DNA from: Lachnospiraceae bacterium
GTDB lineage: Bacteria; Bacillota; Clostridia; Lachnospirales; Lachnospiraceae
DNA: 64,000 nt
Assembly: GCA_021772075.1 (NCBI GenBank)
Contig: JAETNQ010000005.1
Coordinates: 1-64,000 of the forward strand
Direction: 5' to 3'
Below are positions 35,821 to 44,719 of the stretch, piece by piece. How positions within the stretch are numbered: position 1 is the stretch's first letter; each line of letters opens with the position of its first letter. Made by a program: the position numbers and the translations under genes. Under the pieces are notes generated by a model. It was given only the letters and a program-made list of their open reading frames with translations, did not search any database and was not told the origin of the DNA.

Positions 35821-36879
35821 ATGAAAAAAATGAACATAACGAAAACGACAAAAAATAATCTGATCACATATTTAATGGTGCTTCTGGCATATCTTGCCGT
35901 ACAGATGCTTTTATTAACCGGCAATATTTCCAGCCTTATGAAGGGGCTTCTCGTTCCGCTTTGTATTTATGTAATGCTGGCAATTTCATTGAACTTGACG
36001 GTAGGAATTCTCGGGGAGCTGAGCCTCGGGCATGCGGGATTTATGTGCGTGGGTGCATTTTCTGGTGCTTTCTTTTCAAAATGCATGGATGGATTGATGC
36101 CAGACAGTCTGCGGTTTTTAGCGGCTCTTTTGATAGGGGCGGCTGTTGCCGGAATATTTGGAATATTGATCGGTATTCCGGTATTAAGGCTGAAAGGGGA
36201 TTATCTGGCGATTGTCACCCTGGCTTTTGGGGAAATTATCAAGAATCTTGTGAATGTATTATATATAGGAAAAGATAAAAACGGCTTCCATTTTTCTATG
36301 AAGGACTCTATTTCCCTTCATTTAGATGCGGAGGGGCAGGTGATTGTCAATGGAGCCCAGGGAATTACCGGCACGCCACATGACGCCAGTTTTACGATAG
36401 GCATTATTTTGATCTTTATTTCCCTCTTTATTATATTGAACCTGATCAATTCGAGAGACGGACGCGCGATCATGTCGATCAGGGATAACCGCATTGCGGC
36501 GGAATCTATTGGAATTAATATCACAAAGTATAAATTGATGGCGTTTTCTATATCGGCATCGATCGCAGGGGTAGCAGGAGTGCTTTATGCCCATAATTTA
36601 TCGACTTTGACAGCTCTGCCTAAAAATTTTGGCTACAATATGTCCATTATGATTCTTGTGTTCGTAGTCCTTGGCGGTATCGGCAATATAAGAGGATCTA
36701 TCATTTCGGCAATTATCCTTACGCTGCTTCCTGAGCTTCTGCGCGGACTCAGCGATTACCGTATGCTGATCTACGCCATCGTCCTGATCGCCATGATGCT
36801 TCTGAACTGGAGTCCGAAGGCGATCGAATGGAAGGAAGGGCTGAAACGGCATTCCAAAAAAGAAAAGGAGGTTAAATAA
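35821..36879 (+). CDS. livM: Branched-chain amino acid ABC transporter permease LivM
   Basis: A protein of 352 residues, about nine membrane helices, with LGELSLGHAGFMCVGAFSGA and the coupling loop region SIRDNRIAAESIGINITKYK that contacts the ATPases. It pairs with LivH. Ten bases separate it from livH. Confidence 0.93.
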   Translation: MKKMNITKTTKNNLITYLMVLLAYLAVQMLLLTGNISSLMKGLLVPLCIYVMLAISLNLTVGILGELSLGHAGFMCVGAFSGAFFSKCMDGLMPDSLRFLAALLIGAAVAGIFGILIGIPVLRLKGDYLAIVTLAFGEIIKNLVNVLYIGKDKNGFHFSMKDSISLHLDAEGQVIVNGAQGITGTPHDASFTIGIILIFISLFIILNLINSRDGRAIMSIRDNRIAAESIGINITKYKLMAFSISASIAGVAGVLYAHNLSTLTALPKNFGYNMSIMILVFVVLGGIGNIRGSIISAIILTLLPELLRGLSDYRMLIYAIVLIAMMLLNWSPKAIEWKEGLKRHSKKEKEVK

Positions 36880-36880
36880 T

Positions 36881-37639
36881 ATGGCATTGCTTGAAGTAAA
36901 AAATTTAACCATTTCCTTTGGAGGACTAAGGGCGGTTGATGATTTTAATATAGAAATAAAAAAAGGACAGTTATATGGATTGATCGGGCCGAATGGCGCG
37001 GGAAAAACAACCGTTTTTAACTTGCTGACAGGAGTTTATAAGCCGGATGAGGGGATTATCAGGCTGGAAGACCGCGATATTACCGGTTTAAAGACGATCG
37101 ATATCAATAAGGCAGGAATTGCAAGAACTTTTCAGAATATCCGCTTATTTAAAGAATTAACGGTACTCGATAACGTAAAGGTCGGATTGCATAATCATTA
37201 TCCTTATTCTACCATAGAAGGGATCCTGCGCCTTCCGAAATATCATAAAGTAGAAAAAGAAATGAATGAACGCGCCATGGAGCTTCTCAAGGTATTTGAA
37301 CTGGACGGGGAGGCCGATTATCTCGCGTCTAATCTTCCGTATGGAAAACAGCGTAAACTGGAAATTGCCCGTGCCTTGGCGACAAAGCCGAAGCTTCTTT
37401 TGCTGGATGAGCCGGCGGCCGGCATGAATCCTAATGAAACAGGAGAGCTTATGGATACGATCCGTTTTGTCAGGGACAAATTTGATATGACCATATTGCT
37501 GATCGAACACGATATGAAGCTGGTATCCGGTATCTGCGAAGAATTGACGGTATTGAATTTCGGCCGTATTCTGACGCAGGGCAAAACAGGAACAGTACTG
37601 AATGATCCGCAGGTAATTACGGCGTATTTGGGAGAATAG
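36881..37639 (+). CDS. livG: Branched-chain amino acid ABC transporter ATP-binding protein LivG
   Basis: A protein of 252 residues. Walker A is GPNGAGKTT, the signature region is the degenerate LPYGKQRKLEIARAL, Walker B is LLLLDEPAAGMNP, and there is a long C-terminal tail. The family usually has this altered signature (LSYGQQR type). Confidence 0.93.
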   Translation: MALLEVKNLTISFGGLRAVDDFNIEIKKGQLYGLIGPNGAGKTTVFNLLTGVYKPDEGIIRLEDRDITGLKTIDINKAGIARTFQNIRLFKELTVLDNVKVGLHNHYPYSTIEGILRLPKYHKVEKEMNERAMELLKVFELDGEADYLASNLPYGKQRKLEIARALATKPKLLLLDEPAAGMNPNETGELMDTIRFVRDKFDMTILLIEHDMKLVSGICEELTVLNFGRILTQGKTGTVLNDPQVITAYLGE

Positions 37640-37652
37640 GAGGAAATAGAAA

Positions 37653-38366
37653 ATGGCTATGCTTGAAATCAGAGACCTGGAAGTATACTATGGCATGATC
37701 CAGGCGATCAAAGGTATTTCCTTCAACGTAAAGGAAGGGGAAGTTATTGCTCTGATCGGGGCAAACGGCGCTGGCAAGACGACGACGCTCCATACGATTA
37801 CCGGACTGCTTCCGGCAAAGGCAGGAACAATTACTTTTGAAGGACAGGATATTACCAAGGTTCCGGGCTATAAAATTGTTTCTAAAGGAATGGCGCATGT
37901 GCCGGAGGGAAGAAGAGTATTCGCCCAGCTTTCCGTTCTCCAAAATCTTCGTATGGGGGCTTATACGAGAAAAGATAAAAATGAAATAGAGGAAACATTA
38001 AAATCCGTATATAAGAGATTTCCCCGGCTGGAAGAACGCCAAAACCAGATGGCCGGCACTTTAAGCGGCGGCGAACAGCAAATGCTGGCAATGGGAAGGG
38101 CGTTGATGTCCCATCCTAAGATTATACTGATGGATGAACCGTCTATGGGATTATCTCCCATATTCGTAAATGAAATTTTTGATATTATCAAGGAAGTGAG
38201 TGACAGCGGAACTACGGTTCTTCTTGTCGAACAGAATGCAAAGAAGGCTCTTTCCATCGCCGACAGGGCTTATGTTCTGGAAACAGGCAAGATTGTACTG
38301 GAAGGCAAAGCGAGCGATCTTTTGAACGATGATTCCATAAAGAAAGCATATCTTGGGGAAGCCTGA
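37653..38366 (+). CDS. livF: Branched-chain amino acid ABC transporter ATP-binding protein LivF
   Basis: A protein of 237 residues. Walker A is GANGAGKTT, the signature LSGGEQQMLAMGRAL is the canonical form, and Walker B is IILMDEPSMGLSP. It partners LivG, which carries the altered signature. AAGGAGGAAATAGAAA-type ribosome-binding site. Confidence 0.93.
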   Translation: MAMLEIRDLEVYYGMIQAIKGISFNVKEGEVIALIGANGAGKTTTLHTITGLLPAKAGTITFEGQDITKVPGYKIVSKGMAHVPEGRRVFAQLSVLQNLRMGAYTRKDKNEIEETLKSVYKRFPRLEERQNQMAGTLSGGEQQMLAMGRALMSHPKIILMDEPSMGLSPIFVNEIFDIIKEVSDSGTTVLLVEQNAKKALSIADRAYVLETGKIVLEGKASDLLNDDSIKKAYLGEA

Positions 38367-38397
38367 GCGATAGCGGAATGTTGAGGAGGTAAAAGGT

Positions 38398-39021
38398 ATG
38401 GATAAAAAAGTAGTGATTACGATCGCAAGACAGTATGGGAGCGGCGGGCGTACGATCGGCGAGATGCTGTCAAAGGATATGGGCATTCATTATTATGACA
38501 AAGAACTTATTAAGCTGGCGTCGGAAGACAGCGGCATTAATGAAAGGCTCTTTGTGAATGCGGATGAAAAAATAAAAATGACTAAGCTGTTCAAAATGGT
38601 GAAAAATGTTTATAATGGACAGCTGATTCCTCCAGAAAGCGATGATTTTGTTTCCGATAATAATTTATTTAATTACCAGGCCAAAGTGATTAAACAGCTG
38701 GCAGAAGAGGAGTCCTGCGTAATTATCGGCCGTTGCGCGGATTATGTGTTGAAGGATTATGATAATGTTTTAAGCGTATTTATTCATGCGCCTAAGGATT
38801 ATTGCATGGAACAGGCAGCAAAGAAAGTAAGCATGCCTCCCAGGGAGCTGGAAAAATATATTACAAAAACAGATAAGTGCAGAGCAGAGTATTATAAATT
38901 CTATACCGGAAGGGAATGGACGGATGCGAGAAACTATGATTTATGTCTGGACAGTTCAAAACTTGGCTTTGAGAGATGTGTAGAAGAGATTCAGGCTTAT
39001 ATTAAGGTCAGATTCCGTTAA
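38398..39021 (+). CDS. Cytidylate kinase-like family protein (first copy)
   Basis: A protein of 207 residues with the P-loop-like ITIARQYGSGGRTIGEMLS, YDKELI, and IIGRCADYVLKDYDNV. It belongs to the cytidylate-kinase-like family (AAA fold, not the canonical Cmk). A paralogue of the same length is at 45829-46452 with shared motifs. It may phosphorylate a nucleotide or another ligand. Last gene of the liv run, 31 bases after livF. Confidence 0.85.
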   Translation: MDKKVVITIARQYGSGGRTIGEMLSKDMGIHYYDKELIKLASEDSGINERLFVNADEKIKMTKLFKMVKNVYNGQLIPPESDDFVSDNNLFNYQAKVIKQLAEEESCVIIGRCADYVLKDYDNVLSVFIHAPKDYCMEQAAKKVSMPPRELEKYITKTDKCRAEYYKFYTGREWTDARNYDLCLDSSKLGFERCVEEIQAYIKVRFR

Positions 39022-39059
39022 TGGATTAATAATGCCTGACGAATTTCATAGATTTTATA

Positions 39060-39099
39060 AAGAGGATTAAGGGTTTTAAGAATTCTTAATCCTCTTTTT
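39060..39099. terminator. Terminator between the cytidylate-kinase-like gene and lexA
   Basis: AAGAGGATTAAG (39060-39071) pairs perfectly with CTTAATCCTCTT (39085-39096), followed by a T-run. It serves the convergent genes on either side, most clearly the plus strand. Confidence 0.85.
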
Positions 39100-39179
39100 A
39101 TTACAATAAGCTGGCTCGCGGAGCGTGACAAAATTTGTTACAAACAATGTTTGTTTATAATATTTATAATGAGGAAAGT

Positions 39180-39797
39180 TTATTGGCATAAACGGAAAAT
39201 GCCGAATACTTTTCCAAGAATCTGGCAGTCATCAACAATAATGGGTTCCATAGTATCGTTTTCCGGCTGAAGGCGTATATGCCCGTTTTCTTTATAAAAA
39301 GTTTTCACTGTCGCAGAATCTTCAACCAAAGCAACAACAATATCGCCGTTGGAAGCAGTGTTGCAGCAGTTGACAAAAATCTGGTCTCCGCTGTAGATGC
39401 CGGCATTTATCATAGAATCCCCCTTTACTTTCAAAGCAAAGGATTCGCCGGAAGGAACAAACTCTGCAGGTATCGGGAAATAACTTTCCACATTTTCCTC
39501 CGCAAGAATAGGCTGGCCGGCGGCTACGCGGCCTACGACCGGAAGGCTTACCATTTCGGTACGGACAGTCTGGAAACTGTCATCACATATTTCTATAGCG
39601 CGGGGCTTCGTCGGGTCGCGGCGTATGTATCCGTTTTTTTCCAGAGTTTCTAAATGAGAGTGAACGGAAGAAGTTGATTTTAGATGGACTGCCTCGCATA
39701 TTTCCCGCACAGCGGGAGGATAACCTTTCGTCAATATAGAATCTTTAATAAATTCCAATATTTCGCTTTGCTTTTTGGAGATTTTTCCATATCCCAT
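39180..39797 (-). CDS. lexA: SOS repressor LexA
   Basis: A protein of 205 residues. The N-terminal winged helix has [20 protein letters not shown]. The cleavage site is Ala93-Gly94 in RVAAGQP, with Ser128 (KGDSMINAG) and Lys165 (SATVKTF) as the catalytic dyad. It represses SOS genes and cuts itself with RecA. The divergent LysM gene carries LexA boxes in its promoter. Confidence 0.95.
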   Translation of the reverse strand: MGYGKISKKQSEILEFIKDSILTKGYPPAVREICEAVHLKSTSSVHSHLETLEKNGYIRRDPTKPRAIEICDDSFQTVRTEMVSLPVVGRVAAGQPILAEENVESYFPIPAEFVPSGESFALKVKGDSMINAGIYSGDQIFVNCCNTASNGDIVVALVEDSATVKTFYKENGHIRLQPENDTMEPIIVDDCQILGKVFGIFRLCQ

Positions 39798-39924
39798 ACA
39801 ATTGTTCCTCCGTATGATTCCAAGTCTTTATAATATTTCTTTCCTTGCTTAAAAGTATATCATAAAAAGAAATAAAAAGCAAACGTATATTCCAAAAATT
39901 TGTTCGATTTTTTCTTGTAACATC

Positions 39925-39990
39925 TTGACAATAGAATATATGTTCGGTATAATTCAAGCATAAGGAACAAATGTTCGCAACATTTGTTCG
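39925..39990 (+). promoter_or_regulatory. SOS promoter with LexA boxes for the LysM gene
   Basis: TTGACA (39925-39930), a 17-base spacer and TATAAT (39948-39953) form a consensus promoter. A near-match LexA box, GAATATATGTTCG (39934-39946), lies in the spacer. A perfect GAAC-N4-GTTC, GAACAAATGTTC, is at 39965-39976, and a third, GCAACATTTGTTCG, at 39977-39990 has one change. Three boxes covering the promoter and start region predict tight LexA repression. Confidence 0.85.
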
Positions 39991-40025
39991 TATGTGTGGG
40001 AATAAAAAGAAAGCGGGGATAGAAG

Positions 40026-40397
40026 ATGGACAGAGGAAACAGAGGAATACCGAATCGCAGCTTCAAGGGAGATGATTATAGCAAAAAGAGAAAAAAAGGG
40101 CAAACCAGAAAGATATTGACAGCCCTTTTAACCCTTTGCTTCATTATTATAATATCATTTGGCATCAGCAGTTTTTCATCGAATGCAAAAGCGGAAACAG
40201 ACGATACCGTATGCAAATATTATAAAAGCATTATGATTGAAAAGGGCGATACGTTATGGTCGATCGCTTCCCAACATATGAATGGCGGTTATGAGGATAT
40301 TCCTTCTTATATAGGAGAAGTTATGAAGATGAATGGTTTGCGGGATGACCGCATCACAGAAGGAATGTATCTGGTAATTCCTTATTTTCTTAATTGA
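40026..40397 (+). CDS. LysM-domain membrane protein, YneA-like SOS cell-division inhibitor
   Basis: A protein of 123 residues. The basic N-terminus is followed by one membrane helix (about 29-48, ILTALLTLCFIIIISFG), then an extracellular LysM domain (about 69-120, IEKGDTLWSIASQHMN, ending MYLVIPY). Topology, size, place next to lexA and LexA-boxed promoter match YneA, which blocks septum formation during the SOS response. Confidence 0.85.
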   Translation: MDRGNRGIPNRSFKGDDYSKKRKKGQTRKILTALLTLCFIIIISFGISSFSSNAKAETDDTVCKYYKSIMIEKGDTLWSIASQHMNGGYEDIPSYIGEVMKMNGLRDDRITEGMYLVIPYFLN

Positions 40398-40438
40398 TTC
40401 CTTGCATGTTTGATGGAAAATGTCCCTGCCTATGATGT

Positions 40439-41491
40439 TTAGGGTTCCCTTAATTTTACGGCATTGGCAGCCCTGCGTTTTCTTTCATCTTCTAATGCGG
40501 CATAATGCTTTCTTGTGGTATTTACGTCTTTATGGCCAAGAACATCAGCTACGAGGTAAATATCACCTGTTTCACGGTATAGGGAAGTACCGTAAGTGCT
40601 TCTTAATTTATGTGGCGTTATTTTCTTCAAGGCAGTTACATTAGAGGCATATTTTTTTACCAGATTTTCAACGGCCCTTACAGTAATTCTGCGGTTTTGC
40701 ATGGATAAGAATAATGCATGTTCATGTCCGGACAGCGGGATTGTGTGTTTGCGCTGCTCGATATATTCCCGCAGGGCATGTTCCACTTCTTCTCCAAAAT
40801 AAACAACGGTTTCATATCCGCCTTTCCGGCGGATTTTAATTCCATTGTTTTTAAAGTCCACATCCTCCATATCGAGTCCCACGCATTCGGATACACGGAT
40901 TCCGGTTCCGAGCAGGAGAGTGAGCAGGGCAGTATCCCTGACTTTCGTTTTTTCATGGTATTTTTTCTGGCTTTTCGTAAGATGAGTTCCGTCTTCCACC
41001 TGATCTAACAGGATAGCGACTTCATCGGCATCCAGGCGGACAATTTCTTTTTGGTGAAGTTTTGGCATGGGAATCAGCACGGCGGGATTTTTTTCAATCA
41101 GCTCCATTTGGTAAAAATAATTATAAAAACTACGGAGAGAAGCCAGTTTACGTGATTTTCCCCGTTCTTCGTTGGTAATTTCCCGGCTGTCTTTTTGATA
41201 GTAAGAGATATATTCCATATATTCTTCAATATCTTCCCTGGTGATATTATCCAAAATGGACAGGGGGAAATCTTTGATTTCCATTTTGCTGCAAAAAGGA
41301 TTGTTTTTTTTCATATATTCAAAAAATACCCTTAAATCGTAGGCATAAGCAAGCCTTGTCCTGGAAGAAGTGTTATTTTCAATCCCCCGGAAGAATTGTT
41401 TGCAGAAGGGAGGTAATTCGGATAAGACATTCCTCATTTTTACCGTATTCAGTTTATTTTGTTCTTCATGATAATTTTTTTTGCTTTCCAT
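40439..41491 (-). CDS. Tyrosine-type recombinase/integrase (XerC/D-like)
   Basis: A protein of 350 residues. The N-terminal SAM-like DNA-binding domain spans about 20-150. The catalytic domain has Arg in GTGIRVSEC, the HKLR box, and LGHKDVNTTRKHYA with the final Tyr. It shares a TAATG overlap with the TtcA-family gene. As there is no prophage around it, a chromosomal Xer-like or conserved recombinase is more likely than a phage integrase. The substrate site is unknown. Confidence 0.85.
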   Translation of the reverse strand: MESKKNYHEEQNKLNTVKMRNVLSELPPFCKQFFRGIENNTSSRTRLAYAYDLRVFFEYMKKNNPFCSKMEIKDFPLSILDNITREDIEEYMEYISYYQKDSREITNEERGKSRKLASLRSFYNYFYQMELIEKNPAVLIPMPKLHQKEIVRLDADEVAILLDQVEDGTHLTKSQKKYHEKTKVRDTALLTLLLGTGIRVSECVGLDMEDVDFKNNGIKIRRKGGYETVVYFGEEVEHALREYIEQRKHTIPLSGHEHALFLSMQNRRITVRAVENLVKKYASNVTALKKITPHKLRSTYGTSLYRETGDIYLVADVLGHKDVNTTRKHYAALEDERKRRAANAVKLREP

Positions 41492-42210
41492 TATAAATCA
41501 GACCATCCTTTCAAAGTACTGCTATGGATCGCTGTAAACATCCTTTCTTTTACACCGGGATTTTCCTGGTTTAAATGTTTTAACAGTTCTTTTATATATT
41601 CTCTTTTGGTATTTCCGTCGGCAGGACACGGACTTTTTACTACTGGAACCTGGTATTTGTTGATAAAGCCGATTACGTCGGCTTCATTCATATATAGTAA
41701 GGGTCTTATGACGGTAAGGCCTGTCCTGTCAAGATAAGTTACAGGTGAAAATGTATGGAACCTCCCTTCAAATATTAAAGACATTACCATTGTTTCCACC
41801 ACATCATCCTTATGATGGGCGTAAGCAACCTTATTGCATCCGATCGCCTTTACAGCATCGTTTAATGCTCCTTTCCTCATTTTGGCACATAAAGAACATG
41901 GGTTGGTTTCTTTTCTGTCTTCAAATATAATTTTGGCAATATCCGTTTCCACAATATGGTACTCTACTTCCAGAGAGCGGCAAAGTGCCTTTATTTCATC
42001 CAAGTTCAGGTTCTGGAATCCGAGATCCACCGTTACGGCGCGGATGCTGAAATGCTTTGGGTAGAAGCGCTGCAGGCCGTGCAGGGCATACAGGAGAGTA
42101 AGGCTGTCCTTTCCGCCGGAAATGCCTATGGCGATCTTATCATTTTCTTGGATCATGTCATAATCATCCACTGCTTTTCTGACATAACTGAATACTTGCT
42201 GTAATTTCAT
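41491..42210 (-). CDS. TtcA family tRNA 2-thiocytidine biosynthesis-like protein
   Basis: A protein of 239 residues. It has the ATP-pyrophosphatase loop ISGGKDS, the Cys pair CSLC and another Cys in SPCPAD, and a VRPLLY-like region. It resembles TtcA, which thiolates C32 in tRNA using a 4Fe-4S cluster, but the substrate of this branch may differ. Followed by the recombinase via a TAATG overlap. Confidence 0.85.
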   Translation of the reverse strand: MKLQQVFSYVRKAVDDYDMIQENDKIAIGISGGKDSLTLLYALHGLQRFYPKHFSIRAVTVDLGFQNLNLDEIKALCRSLEVEYHIVETDIAKIIFEDRKETNPCSLCAKMRKGALNDAVKAIGCNKVAYAHHKDDVVETMVMSLIFEGRFHTFSPVTYLDRTGLTVIRPLLYMNEADVIGFINKYQVPVVKSPCPADGNTKREYIKELLKHLNQENPGVKERMFTAIHSSTLKGWSDL

Positions 42211-42374
42211 AATTCCTCACAATCTGTCGTTTTAGCGGCAATAATATATGTCACCAACCGCCAGGTTGATGACCTGCTTGCACATCAGTGCAATTCATTA
42301 TATCATTTTAAACGGAAAATTCACACTATTTCTATTTCTTTTTTTGTTTTGCAATATCTTTATATAAAAGATTG

Positions 42375-42383
42375 TGTTATAAT
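42375..42383 (+). promoter_or_regulatory. Extended -10 promoter for the AI-2E family gene
   Basis: TGTTATAAT (42375-42383) is an extended -10, with no good -35 at 17 bases. It is 39 bases before the start codon and follows an AT-rich stretch. The 211-base gap 42211-42421 shows no other clear element. Confidence 0.5.
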
Positions 42384-42421
42384 TTGAATGGGCAATGATC
42401 AGAAAGGCTGGGTAGACATCT

Positions 42422-43786
42422 ATGAAATTCCGTATTGATAAAAAATATATCCATTGGGGAGTAACCGCATTTTCCGTGATTGCAGCAAGTATTTTTTTCT
42501 ATTATTTACTGTTTCACAGGGAAAGCATTTCCAATGGATTCCATACATTTGTTTCAATTACTATGCCTATTTTGGACGGGCTGCTTTTATCCTATCTTCT
42601 TACTCCGATATTAAACGGAGTGGAAAAGCGATGCCTGATACCATTATGCGTAAGACACCATATAGATGTGAATGATCGCAGCCGGAAAAAAATCAGAGTG
42701 ATATCCATTATTCTGACAGTAATTATCGTGGCTTTTGTCATATATAGCTTTTTTGCCATGATCATTCCCCAGTTGATCAATAGTATCCAGAGCATTGTTC
42801 TCCAATTCCCGATTTATGTCAATAACCTTACGGTTTGGGTAAAAAAACTTCTGGCTGATAATCCGGATATTGAGGCGGCAGTCATAGAAGTAATGGACAA
42901 TTATTCTATAGAATTAAATAATTTCCTGAATTTGAGTCTGCTTCCTAAGATGAACGAATTGATCAGAGATATTTCCTTAAGCTTTCTGACTTTTCTGAAG
43001 GGATTGTGGAATCTGATTCTCGGTTTTATTATTTCTATTTATATCCTGGGAAGCAAAGAATTGTTTGCGGGACAGGCAAAAAAGATAGTTTATGCCCTTT
43101 TTGAAACCAACAGCGCCAATGCGATTATTTCCGATGTGCGCTTTACGCATAGAACATTCAGCGGCTTTATGGTCGGAAAGGTAATCGATTCCATTATCAT
43201 TGGTATTATATGCTTTTTTGGAACCAGCCTGATGGGAACTCCATATGCCATATTAATCAGCGTAATCGTAGGCATAACGAATGTCATCCCATTTTTCGGG
43301 CCTTATCTGGGGGCCATCCCGAGCGCATTGCTTATACTAATGGTAGATCCCCTGCAATGTTTATACTTTATTATTTTTATTCTTGTGCTGCAACAGTTTG
43401 ACGGGAATGTGATCGGCCCTAAAATTCTTGGGAATTCCACTGGATTATCCGGTTTTTGGGTAATATTCTCGATTACGCTATTTGGAGGCATGTTTGGAAT
43501 TTTAGGTATGATTGCAGGAGTTCCGATTTTCGCCGTAATCTATGCCGGAATCAGAGCGATTGTGAACCAGCTTCTTCTAAAAAAGACGTTATCTACCGAT
43601 ACTAAGGATTATTTAAATGTAGGAACGATTGAAGACGGGGAATTTATTCCATACAGAGCGGAGGGATTGAGGTCATCTTCCTCTGGTTTGCAGGATGGGG
43701 AAAGGGCAAAGCCGAAAAGTATGATCCATCATTTTTTCCGCAATAATTCAAATCATACATTATCGGAAGACAAGGAGGAGGAATAA
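42422..43786 (+). CDS. AI-2E family transporter (UPF0118)
   Basis: A protein of 454 residues, about eight membrane helices, with the family text ITNVIPFFGPYLGAIPSALL and FGGMFGILGMIAGVP. The C-terminal tail of about 70 residues is soluble. The family includes AI-2 exporters, Na/H antiporters and others; the substrate is not assigned. The stop overlaps the dtd start by one base. Confidence 0.88.
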   Translation: MKFRIDKKYIHWGVTAFSVIAASIFFYYLLFHRESISNGFHTFVSITMPILDGLLLSYLLTPILNGVEKRCLIPLCVRHHIDVNDRSRKKIRVISIILTVIIVAFVIYSFFAMIIPQLINSIQSIVLQFPIYVNNLTVWVKKLLADNPDIEAAVIEVMDNYSIELNNFLNLSLLPKMNELIRDISLSFLTFLKGLWNLILGFIISIYILGSKELFAGQAKKIVYALFETNSANAIISDVRFTHRTFSGFMVGKVIDSIIIGIICFFGTSLMGTPYAILISVIVGITNVIPFFGPYLGAIPSALLILMVDPLQCLYFIIFILVLQQFDGNVIGPKILGNSTGLSGFWVIFSITLFGGMFGILGMIAGVPIFAVIYAGIRAIVNQLLLKKTLSTDTKDYLNVGTIEDGEFIPYRAEGLRSSSSGLQDGERAKPKSMIHHFFRNNSNHTLSEDKEEE

Positions 43787-44235
43787 TGCGCTTTGTCATA
43801 CAGAGGGTAAAAAATGCGAGGGTTAGCATTGACCAGAAAATTGCAGGAGCCATTGAAAAAGGTTTATTGGTCTTTGTAGGAGTCTCCGAAGGGGATACGG
43901 AAAAAATAGCGGATAAAATGATAAAAAAATTAATCGGATTACGGATATTTGAAGATGAAAACGGAAAAACCAACCTGGATCTGAAAACGGTAAATGGCAA
44001 TTTGCTGATTATTTCGCAATTTACCTTATATGCAGATTGCAAAAAGGGCAACCGTCCTTCTTTCATTCAAGCCGGTCCGCCGGAATTAGCAAAAAAACTA
44101 TACGATTATATATTGGAAAAATGCCAGGAACAATTCCCGGATATCCAGCAGGGCGAATTCGGAGCCGACATGCAGATAGCCCTTACCAATGATGGGCCGT
44201 TCACTATTTTATTGGATTCTGATGAAATATGCTGA
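43786..44235 (+). CDS. dtd: D-aminoacyl-tRNA deacylase
   Basis: A protein of 149 residues starting MRFVIQRVKNARVSID, with SQFTLYADCKKGNRPSF and a late NDGPFTI, the family markers. It hydrolyses D-amino acids wrongly attached to tRNA. It is probably co-translated with the AI-2E gene. Confidence 0.95.
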   Translation: MRFVIQRVKNARVSIDQKIAGAIEKGLLVFVGVSEGDTEKIADKMIKKLIGLRIFEDENGKTNLDLKTVNGNLLIISQFTLYADCKKGNRPSFIQAGPPELAKKLYDYILEKCQEQFPDIQQGEFGADMQIALTNDGPFTILLDSDEIC

Positions 44236-44291
44236 CAGCCAAAAGAAGGCGAAAGAACGATATCTCCAACAATGAAAGGAACGAGGTCCTT

Positions 44292-44555
44292 ATGACAAGT
44301 ATTATTATTGTATTAGCTGCTTTTTTTATTATGTACCTAATCATATTTTTGAAACAAGTCAAAAGAAAAAAGGAAGATGAATTCAGTTCTGTAGAAGAAT
44401 TCCGCAAAAACTACAACAGATACCAAATTACAGACAATGATAAAGAGGCAATGAATCATAGCCATTATGGAAACCGTTCAAGCAAAAGCGGATATACTTA
44501 CAAATATGTAACCAAATACAACAACCCTGAAGACTACCGGGAAAAGCGCCGGTAA
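44292..44555 (+). CDS. Small membrane protein of unknown function
   Basis: A protein of 87 residues from the ATG at 44292 with GAGGTCC upstream; an earlier in-frame start at 44229 overlaps dtd. One N-terminal membrane helix (about 2-20) is followed by a charged, Tyr-rich tail (YNRYQITDNDKE, YGNRSSKSGYTYK). Not recognised. Confidence 0.55.
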   Translation: MTSIIIVLAAFFIMYLIIFLKQVKRKKEDEFSSVEEFRKNYNRYQITDNDKEAMNHSHYGNRSSKSGYTYKYVTKYNNPEDYREKRR

Positions 44556-44592
44556 CAACATAAAAAAGTCATAAAGTCATAAAATCCTCCCC

Positions 44593-44692
44593 ACAAGTTT
44601 ACGAACTAGTTGCATCAAAAAAGGTATTGCAGGGTGATGTAAATGACAGCCTGCACAATACCTTTTCTGATGCAACTATTCGTTAAACTTGT
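44593..44692. repeat. Long imperfect inverted repeat (100 bp), MITE-like or hairpin RNA
   Basis: Arm 44593-44633 (starting ACAAGTTTACGAACTAGTTG) and arm 44650-44692 are reverse complements over about 41 bases apart from three small indels and one mismatch, around a 16-base loop. No transposase and no clear target duplication are seen. The flanks include a direct GTCATAAA repeat (44569-44584). It may be a remnant mobile element or a strong bidirectional terminator between the convergent genes. Confidence 0.8.
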
Positions 44693-44719
44693 CTTTTGCG
44701 AATAGTTGGATTTCTCACG

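Noticed and set aside
40439-41491. Integrase of the prophage at the left
   Set aside because: It is 32 kb away from the prophage end, among housekeeping genes; no phage genes surround it.
44593-44692. Insertion sequence
   Set aside because: No transposase frame and no target-site duplication; only the inverted repeat can be supported.
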